From: Macrostomum hystrix
Lineage: Eukaryota; Platyhelminthes; Macrostomidae
Assembly (NCBI GenBank): GCA_950097015.1
Contig: CATNEN010000009.1
Span: forward strand, 2,501 to 66,500
Length of the DNA: 64,000 nt
Direction: 5' to 3'
Under the pieces are notes generated by a model, which saw nothing but the letters and a program-made list of their open reading frames with translations, had not been told where the DNA came from and searched no databases. Below are positions 52,935 through 63,327 of this stretch, in pieces. Within the stretch, counting starts at the first letter, position 1, and every line of letters starts with the position of its first letter. The position numbers were made by a program, and so were the translations under genes.

Positions 52935-54360
52935 CAGTCTCACCCTCATCTATTTCACAGTCTCACCTTCATCTATTTCACAGTCTCACCTTCATCTATT
53001 TCACAGTCTCACCCTCATCTATCTCACAGTCTCACCCTCATCTATTTCACAGTCTCACCATCATCTATCTCACAGTCTCACCCTCATCTATTTCACAGTC
53101 TCACCATCATCTATTTCACAGTCTCACCCTCATCTATTTCACAGTCTCACCTTCATCTATTTCACAGTCTCACCCTCATCTATCTCACAGTCTCACCCTC
53201 ATCTATTTCACAGTCTCACCATCATCTATCTCACAGTCTCACCCTCATCTATTTCACAGTCTCACCATCATCTATCTCACAGTCTCACCCTCATCTATTT
53301 CACAGTCTCACCCTCATCTATCTCACAGTCTCACCCTCATCTATCTCACAGTCTCACCCTCATCTATTTCACAGTCTCACCATCATCTATCTCACAGTCT
53401 CACCCTCATCTATTTCACAGTCTCACCATCATCTATCTCATAGTCTCACCCTCATCTATTTCACAGTCTCACCATCATCTATCTCACAGTCTCACCCTCA
53501 TCTATTTCACAGTCTTACCATCATCTATCTCACAGTCTCACCCTCATCTATTTCACAGTCTCACCATCATCTATCTCACAGTCTCACCCTCATCTATCTC
53601 ACAGTCTCACTCTTATCTTTCTCAGTCTCACCCTCATCTATTTCACAGTCTCACCCTCATCTATCTCACAGTCTCACCCTCATTTATCTCACAGTCTCAC
53701 CCTCATCTCCGCATCTATCTCACAGTCTCACCCTCATCTATCTCACAGTCTCACCCTCATCTATTTCACAGTCTCACCATCATCTGTCTCACAGTCTCAC
53801 CCTCATCTATTTCATAGTCTCACCATCATCTATCTCACAGTCTCACCCTCATCTATTTCACAGTCTCACCATCATCTATCTCACAGTCTCACCCTCATCT
53901 ATCTCACAGTCTCACCCTTATCTATCTCAGTCTCACCCTCATCTATTTCACAGTCTCACCATCATCTATCTCACAGTCTCACCCTCATCTATCTCACAGT
54001 CTCACCCTCATCTCCGCATCTATCTCACAGTCTCACCCTCATCTATCTCACAGTCTCACCCTCATCTCCTCATCTATCTCACATTCCCACCCTCATCTAT
54101 CTCACAGTCTCACCCTCATCTCCTCATCTATCTCACAGTCTCACCATCATCTATCTCACAGTCTCACTATCATCTATCTCACAGTCTCACCATCATCTAT
54201 CTCACAGTCTCACCCTCATCTATCTCACAGTCTCACCATCATCTATCTCACAGTCTCACCCTCATCTATCTCACAGTCTCACCCTCATCTATCTCACAGT
54301 CTCACCCTCATCTATCTCACAGTCTCACCCTCATCTATCTCACAGTCTCACCCTCATCTC
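52935..54360. repeat. 23-bp minisatellite (TCTCACCCTCATCTAT...), about 62 copies
   Basis: The unit is CAGTCTCACCCTCATCTAT followed by (C/T)TCA. Variants alternate CCTTCA/CCCTCA/CCATCA and ATTTCA/ATCTCA in interleaved, higher-order patterns. Occasional indels occur (CTCCGCATC, CTCCTCATC). Because 23 is not a multiple of 3, a repeat with no stop leaves long open frames, giving a false 309-aa ORF at 52888-53817. Confidence 0.97.
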
Positions 54361-55834
54361 TCCCCAAACTTGCGACTAAACTGCGACTCTCGTTCTTTAC
54401 CACCGGCAATAAAGTTATGTACTGTCATAAATACTGAATAAACAAGCAATAAAAAATGATATAAACAATCCTGCTTCTCTTCCCCCTGCCTCATCCAGGT
54501 GTTCTTCGAACAATTCAAACATGGCCATTTTTAATTTACAGCCTGGCTGGCCTTGATCTTTATTTGAAGCACAGATCCTTCTTTGTTCACAATACTTTAG
54601 AGGGGCATGCCCAAGGGGCACAGACCAAGAAATATAACTAGACTGCGCATCCCGCACTGCCTGCCTGGACTTGCTTTTTTGCAAATAGTGGAAAAATGGT
54701 CCCACTGCCCACGGAAAAATAAGACACAATAAACCAAGAAATACTTCGAGACGAGACAAAGCATGGTCTCCTAGATATACCTAGTATATCTAGGAGTCCA
54801 TGGACAAAGACAAAAACCTCTATGCAATGCAAAAAACCCCTAGACAATCAACCCGTAGTTTGGTTTTACCGGTAAGAGGAAATTGGGGAGCCAAATGGAG
54901 GCAAAGAGTTCAATGCCCACTTTGGGTGCCTTCACATCTCGTAATTTATTTGACGAGAAAGCGAAAACTACACTTTCTTAAATTTCAGGCAACGTGTGTG
55001 AAGATTAGTTTGCGCGATAGAAAACCGAGCGATCCTGTGCTGCACCAAGTACTTAAAGGCTTAACTTCAGTTTTAGGAATATGTAGCTTAAAATAATCTT
55101 TTTTCATGGACAAAATTCCACAAACCCATCATATCTCATTCACCATGAAACAATATTGAGAATACAAAGATTTGGGTACGAATTAAAAGTAATACAACCA
55201 TGCTCAAATGCTCAAATACCGAAAAGCTAGATGCAAATGATCATTTGATAAAGTCTTATTAAAACGACACTAATCGCTGAAATTCAATAAGAAGTCAAAT
55301 TGAATTTCGTTATCTTAGTCTTGAGACGGTACCCTAGATACTCGTAGAGTATTTTATAATTTATGTAAGCATATTTTGCACCACAGCTTCATAGCAAGCA
55401 TTGTAGGATTTGGAGCCAACAACTGGAAAACCACATTTCCCCGAGCATGGATAAAGACGATGGGGTTGATTGGATCAGTTATCAAATATTGCACAATGCA
55501 CACCACTGCCAGGGAAGCTGTCTTGTTCTTGGCAGATTTGAAGTTACTTGTGACAGACTTGGAGTGGAAATGGTATAGTTCCTTCCAATCTTACATTCTT
55601 ATTACGAGCGTAGAAGCAGCAAACAAAAGATCTGGCTTCTCTGTCAAATGTCAATGCTTTCAGATCATTGAGTTTGTGTAGAAGCTGAGGGTGCCCACTT
55701 GGGCCTATCTGGGGTCATGCAAAATAAAAAATTCAGCTTACTGTCCAGTTGTTTCAACTTCTGACTGGGGGGAGTCCAGACACAAAGACAACGCAAAGAA
55801 TTAAGTGGCCGACCCATTGCGAGAAAAGGCAAGG
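54361..55834. other. Non-coding stretch with a perfect hairpin
   Basis: At 54768-54796 CTCCTAGATATAC and GTATATCTAGGAG form a perfect 13-bp stem with a CTA loop. Open frames at 54415-54847 (minus), 54800-55096 and 55376-55681 (plus) have no recognisable domain. Confidence 0.5.
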
Positions 55835-56227
55835 TTTGAAGATTTATTAGCCTTGTGTCTAAAATTTGGATACATATCGAAGCCAATCCATTCCGGGACC
55901 CTCACATACCCCCAGAGCATTGGCCGCATTGGCCCTACAACAACCCCGCCGCTCACTGAACCCCGATAGATTCAATATAGATTCAATAGATTCATAGTCC
56001 AGATGCTTTAGAATTATAACCCCAGCCTGGAAATCCAGACACCACGAATGAGTGAATCGGTTCGTTTGCGAATTGCGAGTCGCGACCCCTGTGAGATTTG
56101 AAGATTTATTGTTTTTTATGTCCAAAAGTTGGATACATATCGAAGCCAGCAGACTCTGGGACCCTCATATTCATTCATTATTCCCCTACTGCTTTGCCTT
56201 CAGCAACAACCCCGCCGCTCACTGCCA
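55835..56227. repeat. 130-bp diverged direct repeat (262-bp offset)
   Basis: TTTGAAGATTTATTAGCC...TTGGATACATATCGAAGCCA...GGGACCCTCA...ACAACCCCGCCGCTCACTG at 55835-55965 recurs at 56097-56227. Nothing links it to a known element. Confidence 0.8.
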
Positions 56228-56601
56228 CCATAGATTGGTATCAATTCATTTGATATCACTCCCAGTTCAAGCATTGGAGCCCAACAACAGAAAAACCAGA
56301 AACAAAGACAAAGACAGGAGATCCCGGAGACAAAGACGAATAACTAAAGACTTAGTAGTAGTTAGTTGAGTACTTTCCTGAGTTTAGTGGAAAGTTAACT
56401 GAGCTGTTGTGTGGGGTGCAACGTAGAATGGTGTCAATTGGGTGCCGATTTTGGGTGCCGAATGTGCGTATTCGAACATAAAATCTAGTTTCAAGTTAGT
56501 TAACTTAATCAGAGCTTGTAAGCGGCACAACAAGATGACAACTCGAGTGCGGAAGAAGAATGCATTTCTTCGTTGGCGTTCCGGACATTGTGCGATGTGA
56601 C

Positions 56602-57039
56602 TCAGAATAGAAGCCCATTCGGAGAAGCGACGATGGGTAGGGATAGACGTAAAGGTAAAGACAGAGTCTTAGAGACAGGCAATCCGCGGCTGTATAGCGC
56701 ATTTAAGAGAAACTGCATAGCTCGATGGGACAAGTTGTAACGTAAGAACAGAACGAGCAACTCCTCGTCAAGCGTCTCCATACTTGGCTTCGCTTCATTG
56801 TCTTCTTCACTCTCGCCGTCAGCAACTGCATCGTCTTCAATGTCAGGACCAAGTAGTTCAAGGTTCTCTAAGCTTTGCGCGAAGCATTGCAAGTCAAATT
56901 CGCACTGCACAGTTGAGGATGAAAATCGTACTCGACACTCCACTTCGTGTTCTGATTTTTGGAGAAGGCTTTCCGAGAACAAATTTCTAAACTGTCTGCT
57001 TGAATTTGAATCAGTTTCGGTTTTCCTTCGTTTAGGCAT
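56602..57039 (-). CDS. Unknown ORF divergent from the DUF4806-like gene; possible transposase N-terminus (145 aa)
   Basis: It starts at ATG 57039 (MPKRRKTETDSNSSRQFRNL) with a nuclear-localisation-like basic start. An acidic stretch (IEDDAVADGESEEDNEAKPS) precedes a hydrophobic helical block (EELLVLFLRYNLSHRAMQFL, LNALYSRGLPVSKTLSLPL). The same order of acidic segment then helical block occurs at the start of the CACTA transposase at 20.9 kb, so I suspect a truncated transposase of that type, but there is no catalytic part. It faces away from the gene at 57313 with 273 bp between the start codons. Confidence 0.4.
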   Translation of the reverse strand: MPKRRKTETDSNSSRQFRNLFSESLLQKSEHEVECRVRFSSSTVQCEFDLQCFAQSLENLELLGPDIEDDAVADGESEEDNEAKPSMETLDEELLVLFLRYNLSHRAMQFLLNALYSRGLPVSKTLSLPLRLSLPIVASPNGLLF

Positions 57040-57215
57040 GTTTTCAGAAGCTCATTAATGGAAGAAAAATCACAAATTAGTGATTAACAATTAACAATTT
57101 TTAAACATTTCTCGGAATGCGGGAGGGAAGGGATCGGTGAGCCGGGAGGAGGCAGGCCGCGGGGGGGAGGAAGAAATTCTATTGGCTGCGGGGAACCCGC
57201 TGGGCTAAGGTAACT

Positions 57216-57232
57216 GAACATATATACAAAAA
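57216..57232 (+). promoter_or_regulatory. TATA-like element of the DUF4806-like gene
   Basis: ACATATATACAAAA lies about 85-95 bp before ATG 57313. A GC-rich GGGAGGAGGCAGGCCGCGGG block is just upstream. It could serve as a divergent promoter for both neighbouring genes. Confidence 0.4.
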
Positions 57233-57312
57233 CACGTCTCGACAGGCACCAAAATCCCAACTTCCAAATCATTCCAATTCAATTACTCTGACTGTGTCAA
57301 TCTCAAGACTCA

Positions 57313-59382
57313 ATGGAAGGCATCCGGTTCCTGGTGTTCTTCGTAGAGGACAAGCAAGTACTGGAGCTATCTGGCAACAGCGTCTCTCTCGGAGAGTTTC
57401 AAGAATTCACGAGAGACGACTGGGAGCAGTTTGGAAACGTAGAAGAGAACCGATATAGTGAGGAGAAAATACTAATCCGAGCTGAGTATGAGGACGACTG
57501 GTATTCCGCAGTCATTTTGCAAGTTGTCCTGGATGCTGAAACGGACACAGACCCCACGATTAAATTCATTAGAGAGCTAATCGTGCAAAAGAAGAAAAGC
57601 GTGGAAAGCATTCTTCGGTTGGTTCCACGTGTGAACAAGGGTGGAAGGAATCGCTTCGCCAGTATGAAGGTAAGTTAATGTCACCTTTGTGAACGAAATT
57701 GTTTGACAATTATTCAGTTAAGAAACTCAAAATCATTAAACATTTGTAAATAAAAAAGGCGCATATAAAAATTACTAAAGGGCAGTAGAACGCATGAATA
57801 TTTATAATTTTATTACTGTACTAATTGTAATAATAAAGCATACAACTCCAACCCATGCAGTCCGTCGTCACGTCAGGCGACGAAGGAGGCAACAACACCG
57901 ACCGGCGGCCTCAGAAGCCGAGGCGCTCAACCGCCTCAACGTCGCTCAATGCGGAACTAGTGGCTCTTCCAGCGATCAACACCGCGCTGCTACCAGCAAG
58001 GCTTGGTGCAACAAATGAGGTGGGGACGCCAAGATCTATGGTGGTGACGCCGTCGGTACCGCCTAAGCTGACGCCCACAACAGCGCCTACGCAGACACCT
58101 TACGCTGCTTCAGTGACTCCGAAGCTTACGTACACATCAGGTAGCGTCGATGGTGACGGCTTCGATGGAGACTGCGGCATCGACAGGCTCCATCCAGCTG
58201 CAGTGCTTCACATTCGTCAGTACCTGTCCAGTGTCGGAATAGAGGCAGAGTCGGCAAGTGGGGTGGCGCATCTAACCATGCTGGCTGCTCGCCGCAGTTG
58301 CGACGCAGTTCGTCGCATCAAGCAGCTAGAGGATCGGGTGCTGCCACTCCTAGAAGGCATCGCAGCTTCGTTTGCTGGTCGCTCCAACCCTCAGCAACAC
58401 CGTCCGCAGTTCGAGGCAATAGACTCCTGGGCGGAGTACATCAAGTTCATCTCATCAAGGCAGTTGCAGTCTAGCCTTGTAAGCAGTGCTATGTTCATTT
58501 TTATATATATTTTTGATTTGAAGACATCTAATTTTGAGAAAAAAATCTCAGGAGCCTCATCTGTTGGGTTGCCGGTGCGCTACACTGTCGGAAACAGTCC
58601 GCCGGATGATGAACAAGTGCCTGGCTCCACGAATGCAGGTCGTTGTGAACTGGAGTGGCCGAGGCATGCTCGAAAAATGCCGGACGGAATTACTGGACTG
58701 CATGCTGATAGAGCACCAACTTGCCTTTGAGAATGCCAAACAGGTTTTCATAGGTAAGAGACTATGGGCATTCTACTCTTTCATATATTGTCCAGATCCA
58801 TTCTCGTTCTGACCTTTCTTACTCAAATGCAAAAAAATGAAATGGAATTTTGGAAAACAAGCGTATTACAGACGAAAAGGCAAAAATAAAGAATGAAAAT
58901 GAAGTCGGTGGGAAACATATGCTATTCTACTTGGCGTTTTACTCATAGTAGACAGTATGAAATTGAATATTTGAATATTCCACACCAAATTTAAGTTTAA
59001 CTCTCTTTCTAATTCATTCTCAGATGCTGTGGACGACATGTTCCCGCCAGATCCTGTCACGAGGAAGGTCGTGTACTCGGAAAAGCAGGTTGAGGTGGCA
59101 ATAATTGCCGTCCTCAGGCATGCTAGCGAGCGGCATGAAGCCAAGCAGAAGCGGCTAAAGGTGGCGACTGAATTAGCCGCAGCGTCTGCAGCCACCTCCA
59201 GTTCTGAGGCCTCCGCCACTCCTCGAGTGCCCAAGGCCCGCCGCAAAACTGTCGGCGCAATTGCGGCAGCGAGTAGTCACAGTGCAGCGGCGAGAAATGA
59301 GCGCAGCGGCAAGAGACCACACATTCTCAGTGACGATGAGTTCGACAGCGAGATCTACGAGTCAGATATGGACGCCTACTAA
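57313..59382 (+). CDS. Intact four-exon gene with DUF4806-like C-terminal domain (511 aa)
   Basis: Exons are 57313-57669, 57861-58478, 58552-58753 and 59024-59382 (phases 0, 0, 1). Each junction has GTAAG donors and AG acceptors, and the total is 512 codons including stop. The N-terminal domain (GIRFLVFFVEDKQVLELSGN) with a tyrosine-tryptophan pair (ILIRAEYEDDWYSAVILQVV) looks like the N-terminal module of BEN/DUF4806 proteins. The middle is Pro/Thr-rich. Residues about 330-430 (RRMMNKCLAPRMQVVVNWSG, RTELLDCMLIEHQLAFENAK, VVYSEKQVEVAIIAVLRHAS) match the helical NWSG-containing pattern of DUF4806, whose function is not established. A basic and acidic tail ends the protein. These genes are often multicopy beside transposons. 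All frames are open, so it may be functional. Confidence 0.72.
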
Positions 59383-60104
59383 ACAACAATTGCTTCTTGG
59401 GGAATCGAAAGGGGTTTGAAGGCTTTAGGGTTTAGACTCCATTTGGGGTTTAGACTCCTCTGAGGCTCAATGAATTAAATTAATGAACTGCGTAAAAGAA
59501 TTGCACGAACTCTAGCTGTTGTTACGGGTTTTCACTGGCATCACATTCAGGTTAAGCGACTTTTTTAATTCCACACCCATTAAAATTAGTTTCATTTGCG
59601 CTGCTCCATGTTCTAAATTATATGCAAGCACTGTAAGAGTATTATATTCTCAAGATCTTGTCTTGCGCATACATGCAGTACATACACGCAAATTACTTTG
59701 CTTCTAGCTTCTGTACTCACATGTCCTCCACTACACCCTACATGGACTTTTAAAATCCTGGATCCGCCACTACACGTGAAGTGTAATTCAAATTGCGAAT
59801 TGTAATTCGTAAAGTTCCATATTACAATTATATACTCGTTCTCGTACCAATAAAAATGAGCTTATGCTCTATATTATTCATGATGCGTGCAACCGCAATT
59901 TCCATGTGTTTTATCATCATTTTGAAAATATAACACAGTCAAATCAAAATACGATTCGAAGATTCAAAAGATTTAATGCTTAAAAGCTCAACTGCTTACT
60001 TATAGTAGTAAAATAATAAGCATTAAAATGACAGTCCTATTCAGATCCGCTGTGGGCATGAAATCTGAATCCGGCGGACTCAGATCACTTTATACCTAAC
60101 CATA
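59383..60104. other. 3' flank with a solo hAT-type end
   Basis: ATTAAA at about 59,474 could polyadenylate the DUF4806-like transcript. At 59757-59775 CCTGGATCCGCCACTA is the outward-facing end (CAGTGGCGGATCCAGG-like, with one terminal change) of the MITE family seen at 18100-18373. The partner end is not found nearby. Confidence 0.5.
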
Positions 60105-60141
60105 TCAGATGGAGCCTGACGAATCAGTGTCCGCCGGATTC
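60067..60141. repeat. Inverted pair GAATCCGGCGGAC / GTCCGCCGGATTC
   Basis: Perfect 13-bp arms at 60067-60079 and 60129-60141 with a 49-bp loop, inside the right transposon-end-like sequence. The left end at 52512 has one related arm (GAGTCCGGCGGAC). Confidence 0.8.
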
Positions 60142-60161
60142 GTTTTTTTACACCGGGATAT
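60142..60161 (-). repeat. Transposon-end-like sequence (right), inverted partner of 52512
   Basis: GTTTTTTTACACCGGGA, read inward on the minus strand as CCCGGTGTAAAAAAAC. It is followed outside by TATTGTTACGG. See the left partner. Confidence 0.5.
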
Positions 60162-60572
60162 TGTTACGGTCCTAGTAGACAATAAATGATATGTTTCAAT
60201 ATAGCAAAACGACATAATTAAAAAGGAAAATGAAATCTGATCTTGCGTATCATAATCATTGAGCTGGGTCAGAAGGTATATGATAAAGGCAGAAAGATGC
60301 ATGAATTAATAAAGCTAGTTAATTAAGTTAAGTTAAGATTGCAGGGGGGCTGAAGGCTTTGCCGAGACCATTTTGGCGACAGTCAACCCTCAGCCAGCGG
60401 GGAGGCAATTCTATGTCCATTCCGCTGACCCCTGAGCACACACAGGCACACAGATACGTACGCAGGCACACGCTCACACAGAGGTGCACATCTGCCCTGA
60501 CTTTCTCATCGTCAGGCATTGCACATTCACACTGTGCCTTGGAGGTCGGCCTTCAAGGGCGCAAATCGCACA

Positions 60573-60655
60573 GCAAGCCCCCACACCCCGGCTATACACC
60601 CCAAATGAATGCGGTCTCGCAGGGGTGCGAACTCAGGCCAGTGGCATTAGAGCAG
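60573..60655 (-). repeat. SINE-like repeat, copy 2
   Basis: CCCCCACACCCCGGCTATAC...GTCTCGCAGGGGTGCGAACTC...CAGTGGCATTAGAG matches copy 1 at 50248-50340 in the same orientation, with about 80 percent similarity by eye. Confidence 0.45.
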
Positions 60656-60663
60656 GGATAAAC

Positions 60664-60721
60664 GGAGCAGGGGCCGAGCAGGGGCGGAGCAGGGGCGGAG
60701 CAGGGGCGGAGCAGGGGCGGA
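60664..60721. repeat. 15-bp minisatellite (GGAGCAGGGGCG...)
   Basis: About four perfect GGAGCAGGGGC(G/C) units in tandem, ending in GGGGCGGAAAAC. Confidence 0.9.
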
Positions 60722-60768
60722 AAACCGCTTCAATTCACGGAGAATCTTTTGCGCAAATGGAAAATGAA

Positions 60769-60795
60769 CATTTCGTGGAAAATTGCCACGAAATG
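60769..60795. other. Perfect 10-bp hairpin
   Basis: CATTTCGTGG, loop AAAATTG, CCACGAAATG. No associated terminator-like T-run or gene end. Function unknown. Confidence 0.7.
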
Positions 60796-61504
60796 TATTA
60801 CTTTTTCAAGCAGACGGACGCCCTGTGTCTCAGCTGTCCCCAATGCCCCCATGTTACATGCGGTAGGCAGCTTCATAGCTAGACTCTCAATTTTATCACC
60901 CCGTATTGAATTTTTCAACGCCTCTTTGCAAATTTTCGAATTCTTTATTTGGTCTTTCGCACGCACCGAGTTATAGGTTTGGAGATTTCGCAGTTTCAGG
61001 TGTCGTTTTAGGGAAAGGCACCTGCTTCTTCCACCGCCTACGGCCTGTAGCTGCATTGTGAAAAAAATGAAGTTAGCGTCATAAATCTTTATGTTGTCGA
61101 TTCTTTCTTTCATTTATTCTGACTGTTTACGACTCAGTCTACTCTATCGGAAGAGTTGAAGGGATTATAATCCAAAAAATCAGAGAGACCAAAGGCTAAC
61201 ATACTGACCCTATTTCTGGTAGCGGCAGTACAGTATAGGCGTGATAAGTGAGAAACATTCTCTTTCTTTCTCTCTCCCACCCTCTCTAATAGATTTTCTG
61301 CTGGTGCCGGCAGAGATTTTCGTATGTGCGAAAGTGAGTTAATTTCTATTTCCCGTGAGTGGTGCATGCTAATAATGGCTAACATGACGAGTCACTTGGC
61401 AGCATCAGACATCAAGCTGGAGTCATTTTGGGCATTAGATTTGCGTCTGTGCCTATTGTTCAAGGAAAAATAAATCATTTCTTAATAAATGTTGCACCCT
61501 CGAC
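60796..61504. other. Non-coding stretch
   Basis: No recognisable gene. Pyrimidine-rich TTTCTTTCTCTCTCCCACCC lies at about 61,265-61,285. Open frames on both strands lack domains. Confidence 0.4.
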
Positions 61505-61730
61505 TCGAGATATGGATCTCACGTGAGATCGAGAATTTTATCTACCCTTAGATTTATCTCACCCTCACTCTTTCTCACCCTAGATCTATCTCACCCCTAG
61601 CTCTATCTCAACCTTATATCTATCTCACCCCTAGATCCATCTCACCCCTAGATCTATCTCACCCCTAGATCTATCTCACCTCTAGATCTATCTCACCCCT
61701 AGATCCATCTCACCCGTAGATCCATGCCCG
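61505..61730. repeat. 17-bp minisatellite (ATCTCACCCCTAGATCT)
   Basis: About 12 variable copies of ATCTCACCCCTAGATCT-like units, including CATCTCACCC and TATCTCAACC variants. It shares the TCTCACCC core with the arrays at 11.7, 42.8 and 52.9 kb. Confidence 0.92.
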
Positions 61731-62636
61731 CCCCAATCATCTCAGGAACCATTCAGCAGCAGCCAGACGCCAGTGCAGCAGCCCGGCATGATGACGGCGT
61801 GCCCACCCTGTGTAGCTGAACCCTGCGGTCGGCTCCAACTGTCAACTGTCGCATTCCATTCTGAGCCGCTCCGCCTCATCCTCCGCGCAGCATCCGCCGC
61901 TTAAACTTTCAAGCCTCCCTCCCATTCAAGCCTGCTGCCAACAAAATTGTATATATAGAGTTAGACCCTCCCACTATCTGTTATCCAAGAGTTACTATCC
62001 AAGAGCTGTTCAATTTTCTGGAGTTCAATAACTACTACGCATTCTTAGCACTTTCTGCCTGTCCTCACGTAGCTAGCTAAGCAGAGGTTGTTGAAAATGT
62101 TGCAGTCGCTTTTAATTGATCGACAAGCAAATTTGACTGCCAGTCATTCAGCAGTCAGTCAGTCAGTCAAGCTGTCAGCCTCGAAATTCTAGCCGCGTAA
62201 CCATGGAATCATGAATCGATGCAAAAACACAGCCGGAAAAAGTTGCTTTCGTGAGGGCTTTAACACTGTATGAACTCCTCAATTGAGCGGATGAACGCTT
62301 CCAGTATTTTTCTCGTTCCTAAAGATGCATACAGAGAGTTTTATGGTGGATGGATGCAGCACTGGATGATGTAGCTGGAAGCGAAACTTTGCTGCAGCCT
62401 GCAGCTGAGTGAAGCATGAAATTCACAACCCAGCTGTTTACTCGTATTCCGTTTGTCACTAAAGCGCTGGGTTTTACTCGTAGTTTTTGTTAAATGGAAT
62501 GGCTACAGCCCCGGGTCTTTGGTGAAGATTTTCGTCGCCAACTGACCCCCAACTTAGCCTAATGAGGCGATCCAGGCTGGGTCGAAAAAAATATAAGTAA
62601 TAAAATATAAATAATAAATAATAAAATCTGGACACA
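61731..62636. other. Non-coding stretch, promoter- or LTR-like in part
   Basis: TTGTATATATAGAGTTAGAC at about 61,947 is TATA-like and is followed by tandem TATCCAAGAG words at 61,982 and 61,997. CAGTCAGTCAGTCA occurs at 62,152. No coding sequence or paired LTR was found, so no element is called. Confidence 0.35.
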
Positions 62637-62927
62637 TTGGCTGCACCTGAGTCGCCTCAGTCTCATACCGCTATTTGTTTTGTCAGAGGCAATAACATAA
62701 AATTATCCCATGCTAATACCCAGGCACGTGATGACTCCCGAGCAACGCTACGAAAACATGATTTGGGGTTGGGGAAAAATATCCCTATTTATTTGAATGA
62801 TCTTAGAAAAAAAGACAAAAGGTTCAATGCTCCTAAATATATCAAAGAGCTCTTTGCCCAGACTCTAGATTGGACTAATGATTTAAAACAACGACGGAAA
62901 ATGGCTTTATTGAAAGTCACGGGCTAG
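62637..62927 (+). CDS. Unknown ORF fragment (about 96 codons)
   Basis: A frame without a good ATG encodes a lysine- and arginine-rich helical segment (ATLRKHDLGLGKNIPIYLND, KYIKELFAQTLDWTNDLKQR) and ends MALLKVTG before a stop. It looks like real protein sequence, perhaps the C-terminal part of a retroelement ORF1 or an exon, but I do not recognise it. Confidence 0.3.
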   Translation: MAAPESPQSHTAICFVRGNNIKLSHANTQARDDSRATLRKHDLGLGKNIPIYLNDLRKKDKRFNAPKYIKELFAQTLDWTNDLKQRRKMALLKVTG

Positions 62928-63000
62928 AAATATCCAAAATTACATTCCGCTTTTTTGTTACCTCTTCCTGCCTAACCAGAATCCATCATTTGTCTGTTTC

Positions 63001-63220
63001 TGACTGCTTGGTAAGCAGTGCTTACCATAGATATTTTCTGGCATAGCATGTCACTCCCATTCCTGCCGGCTAGGCTTACTAATCAAGCATGGCTTAAACT
63101 GATGCACTAGACGGGAAGGACATGAGCAGCACTACTGCCTTTAGCCAGTAAAGCAGTCTCACTTGCTGCCTGCTTGGTATGCGCTGCTTACCATAGAAAT
63201 CTGTGCGCAGCAAGTCCCCT
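63001..63220. repeat. Diverged direct repeat upstream of piggyBac gene
   Basis: GACTGCTTGGTAAGCAGTGC...TTACCATAGATAT at 63,001 and GCCTGCTTGGTATGCGCTGC...TTACCATAGAAAT at 63,169, an offset of about 170 bp. They could be subterminal transposase-binding repeats of the piggyBac element. Confidence 0.55.
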
Positions 63221-63327
63221 TTACAGTAGGACAAGCTTTCTTACAATAATATTCTGACCATCTTGTTTGTTAGTATTTTCTTACTAAATTTCTCAGTACG
63301 AGCGTACTCACTGAAAACCTGCAGTAC

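Noticed and set aside
52888-53817. 309-aa open reading frame
   Set aside because: It is the translation of a 23-bp minisatellite without stops in any phase; the protein merely cycles through SPSSISQSH/LTLIYFTV-type repeats.
54415-54847. Minus-strand frames with a hydrophobic start
   Set aside because: Two overlapping frames contradict each other, and no domain or splice structure supports either.
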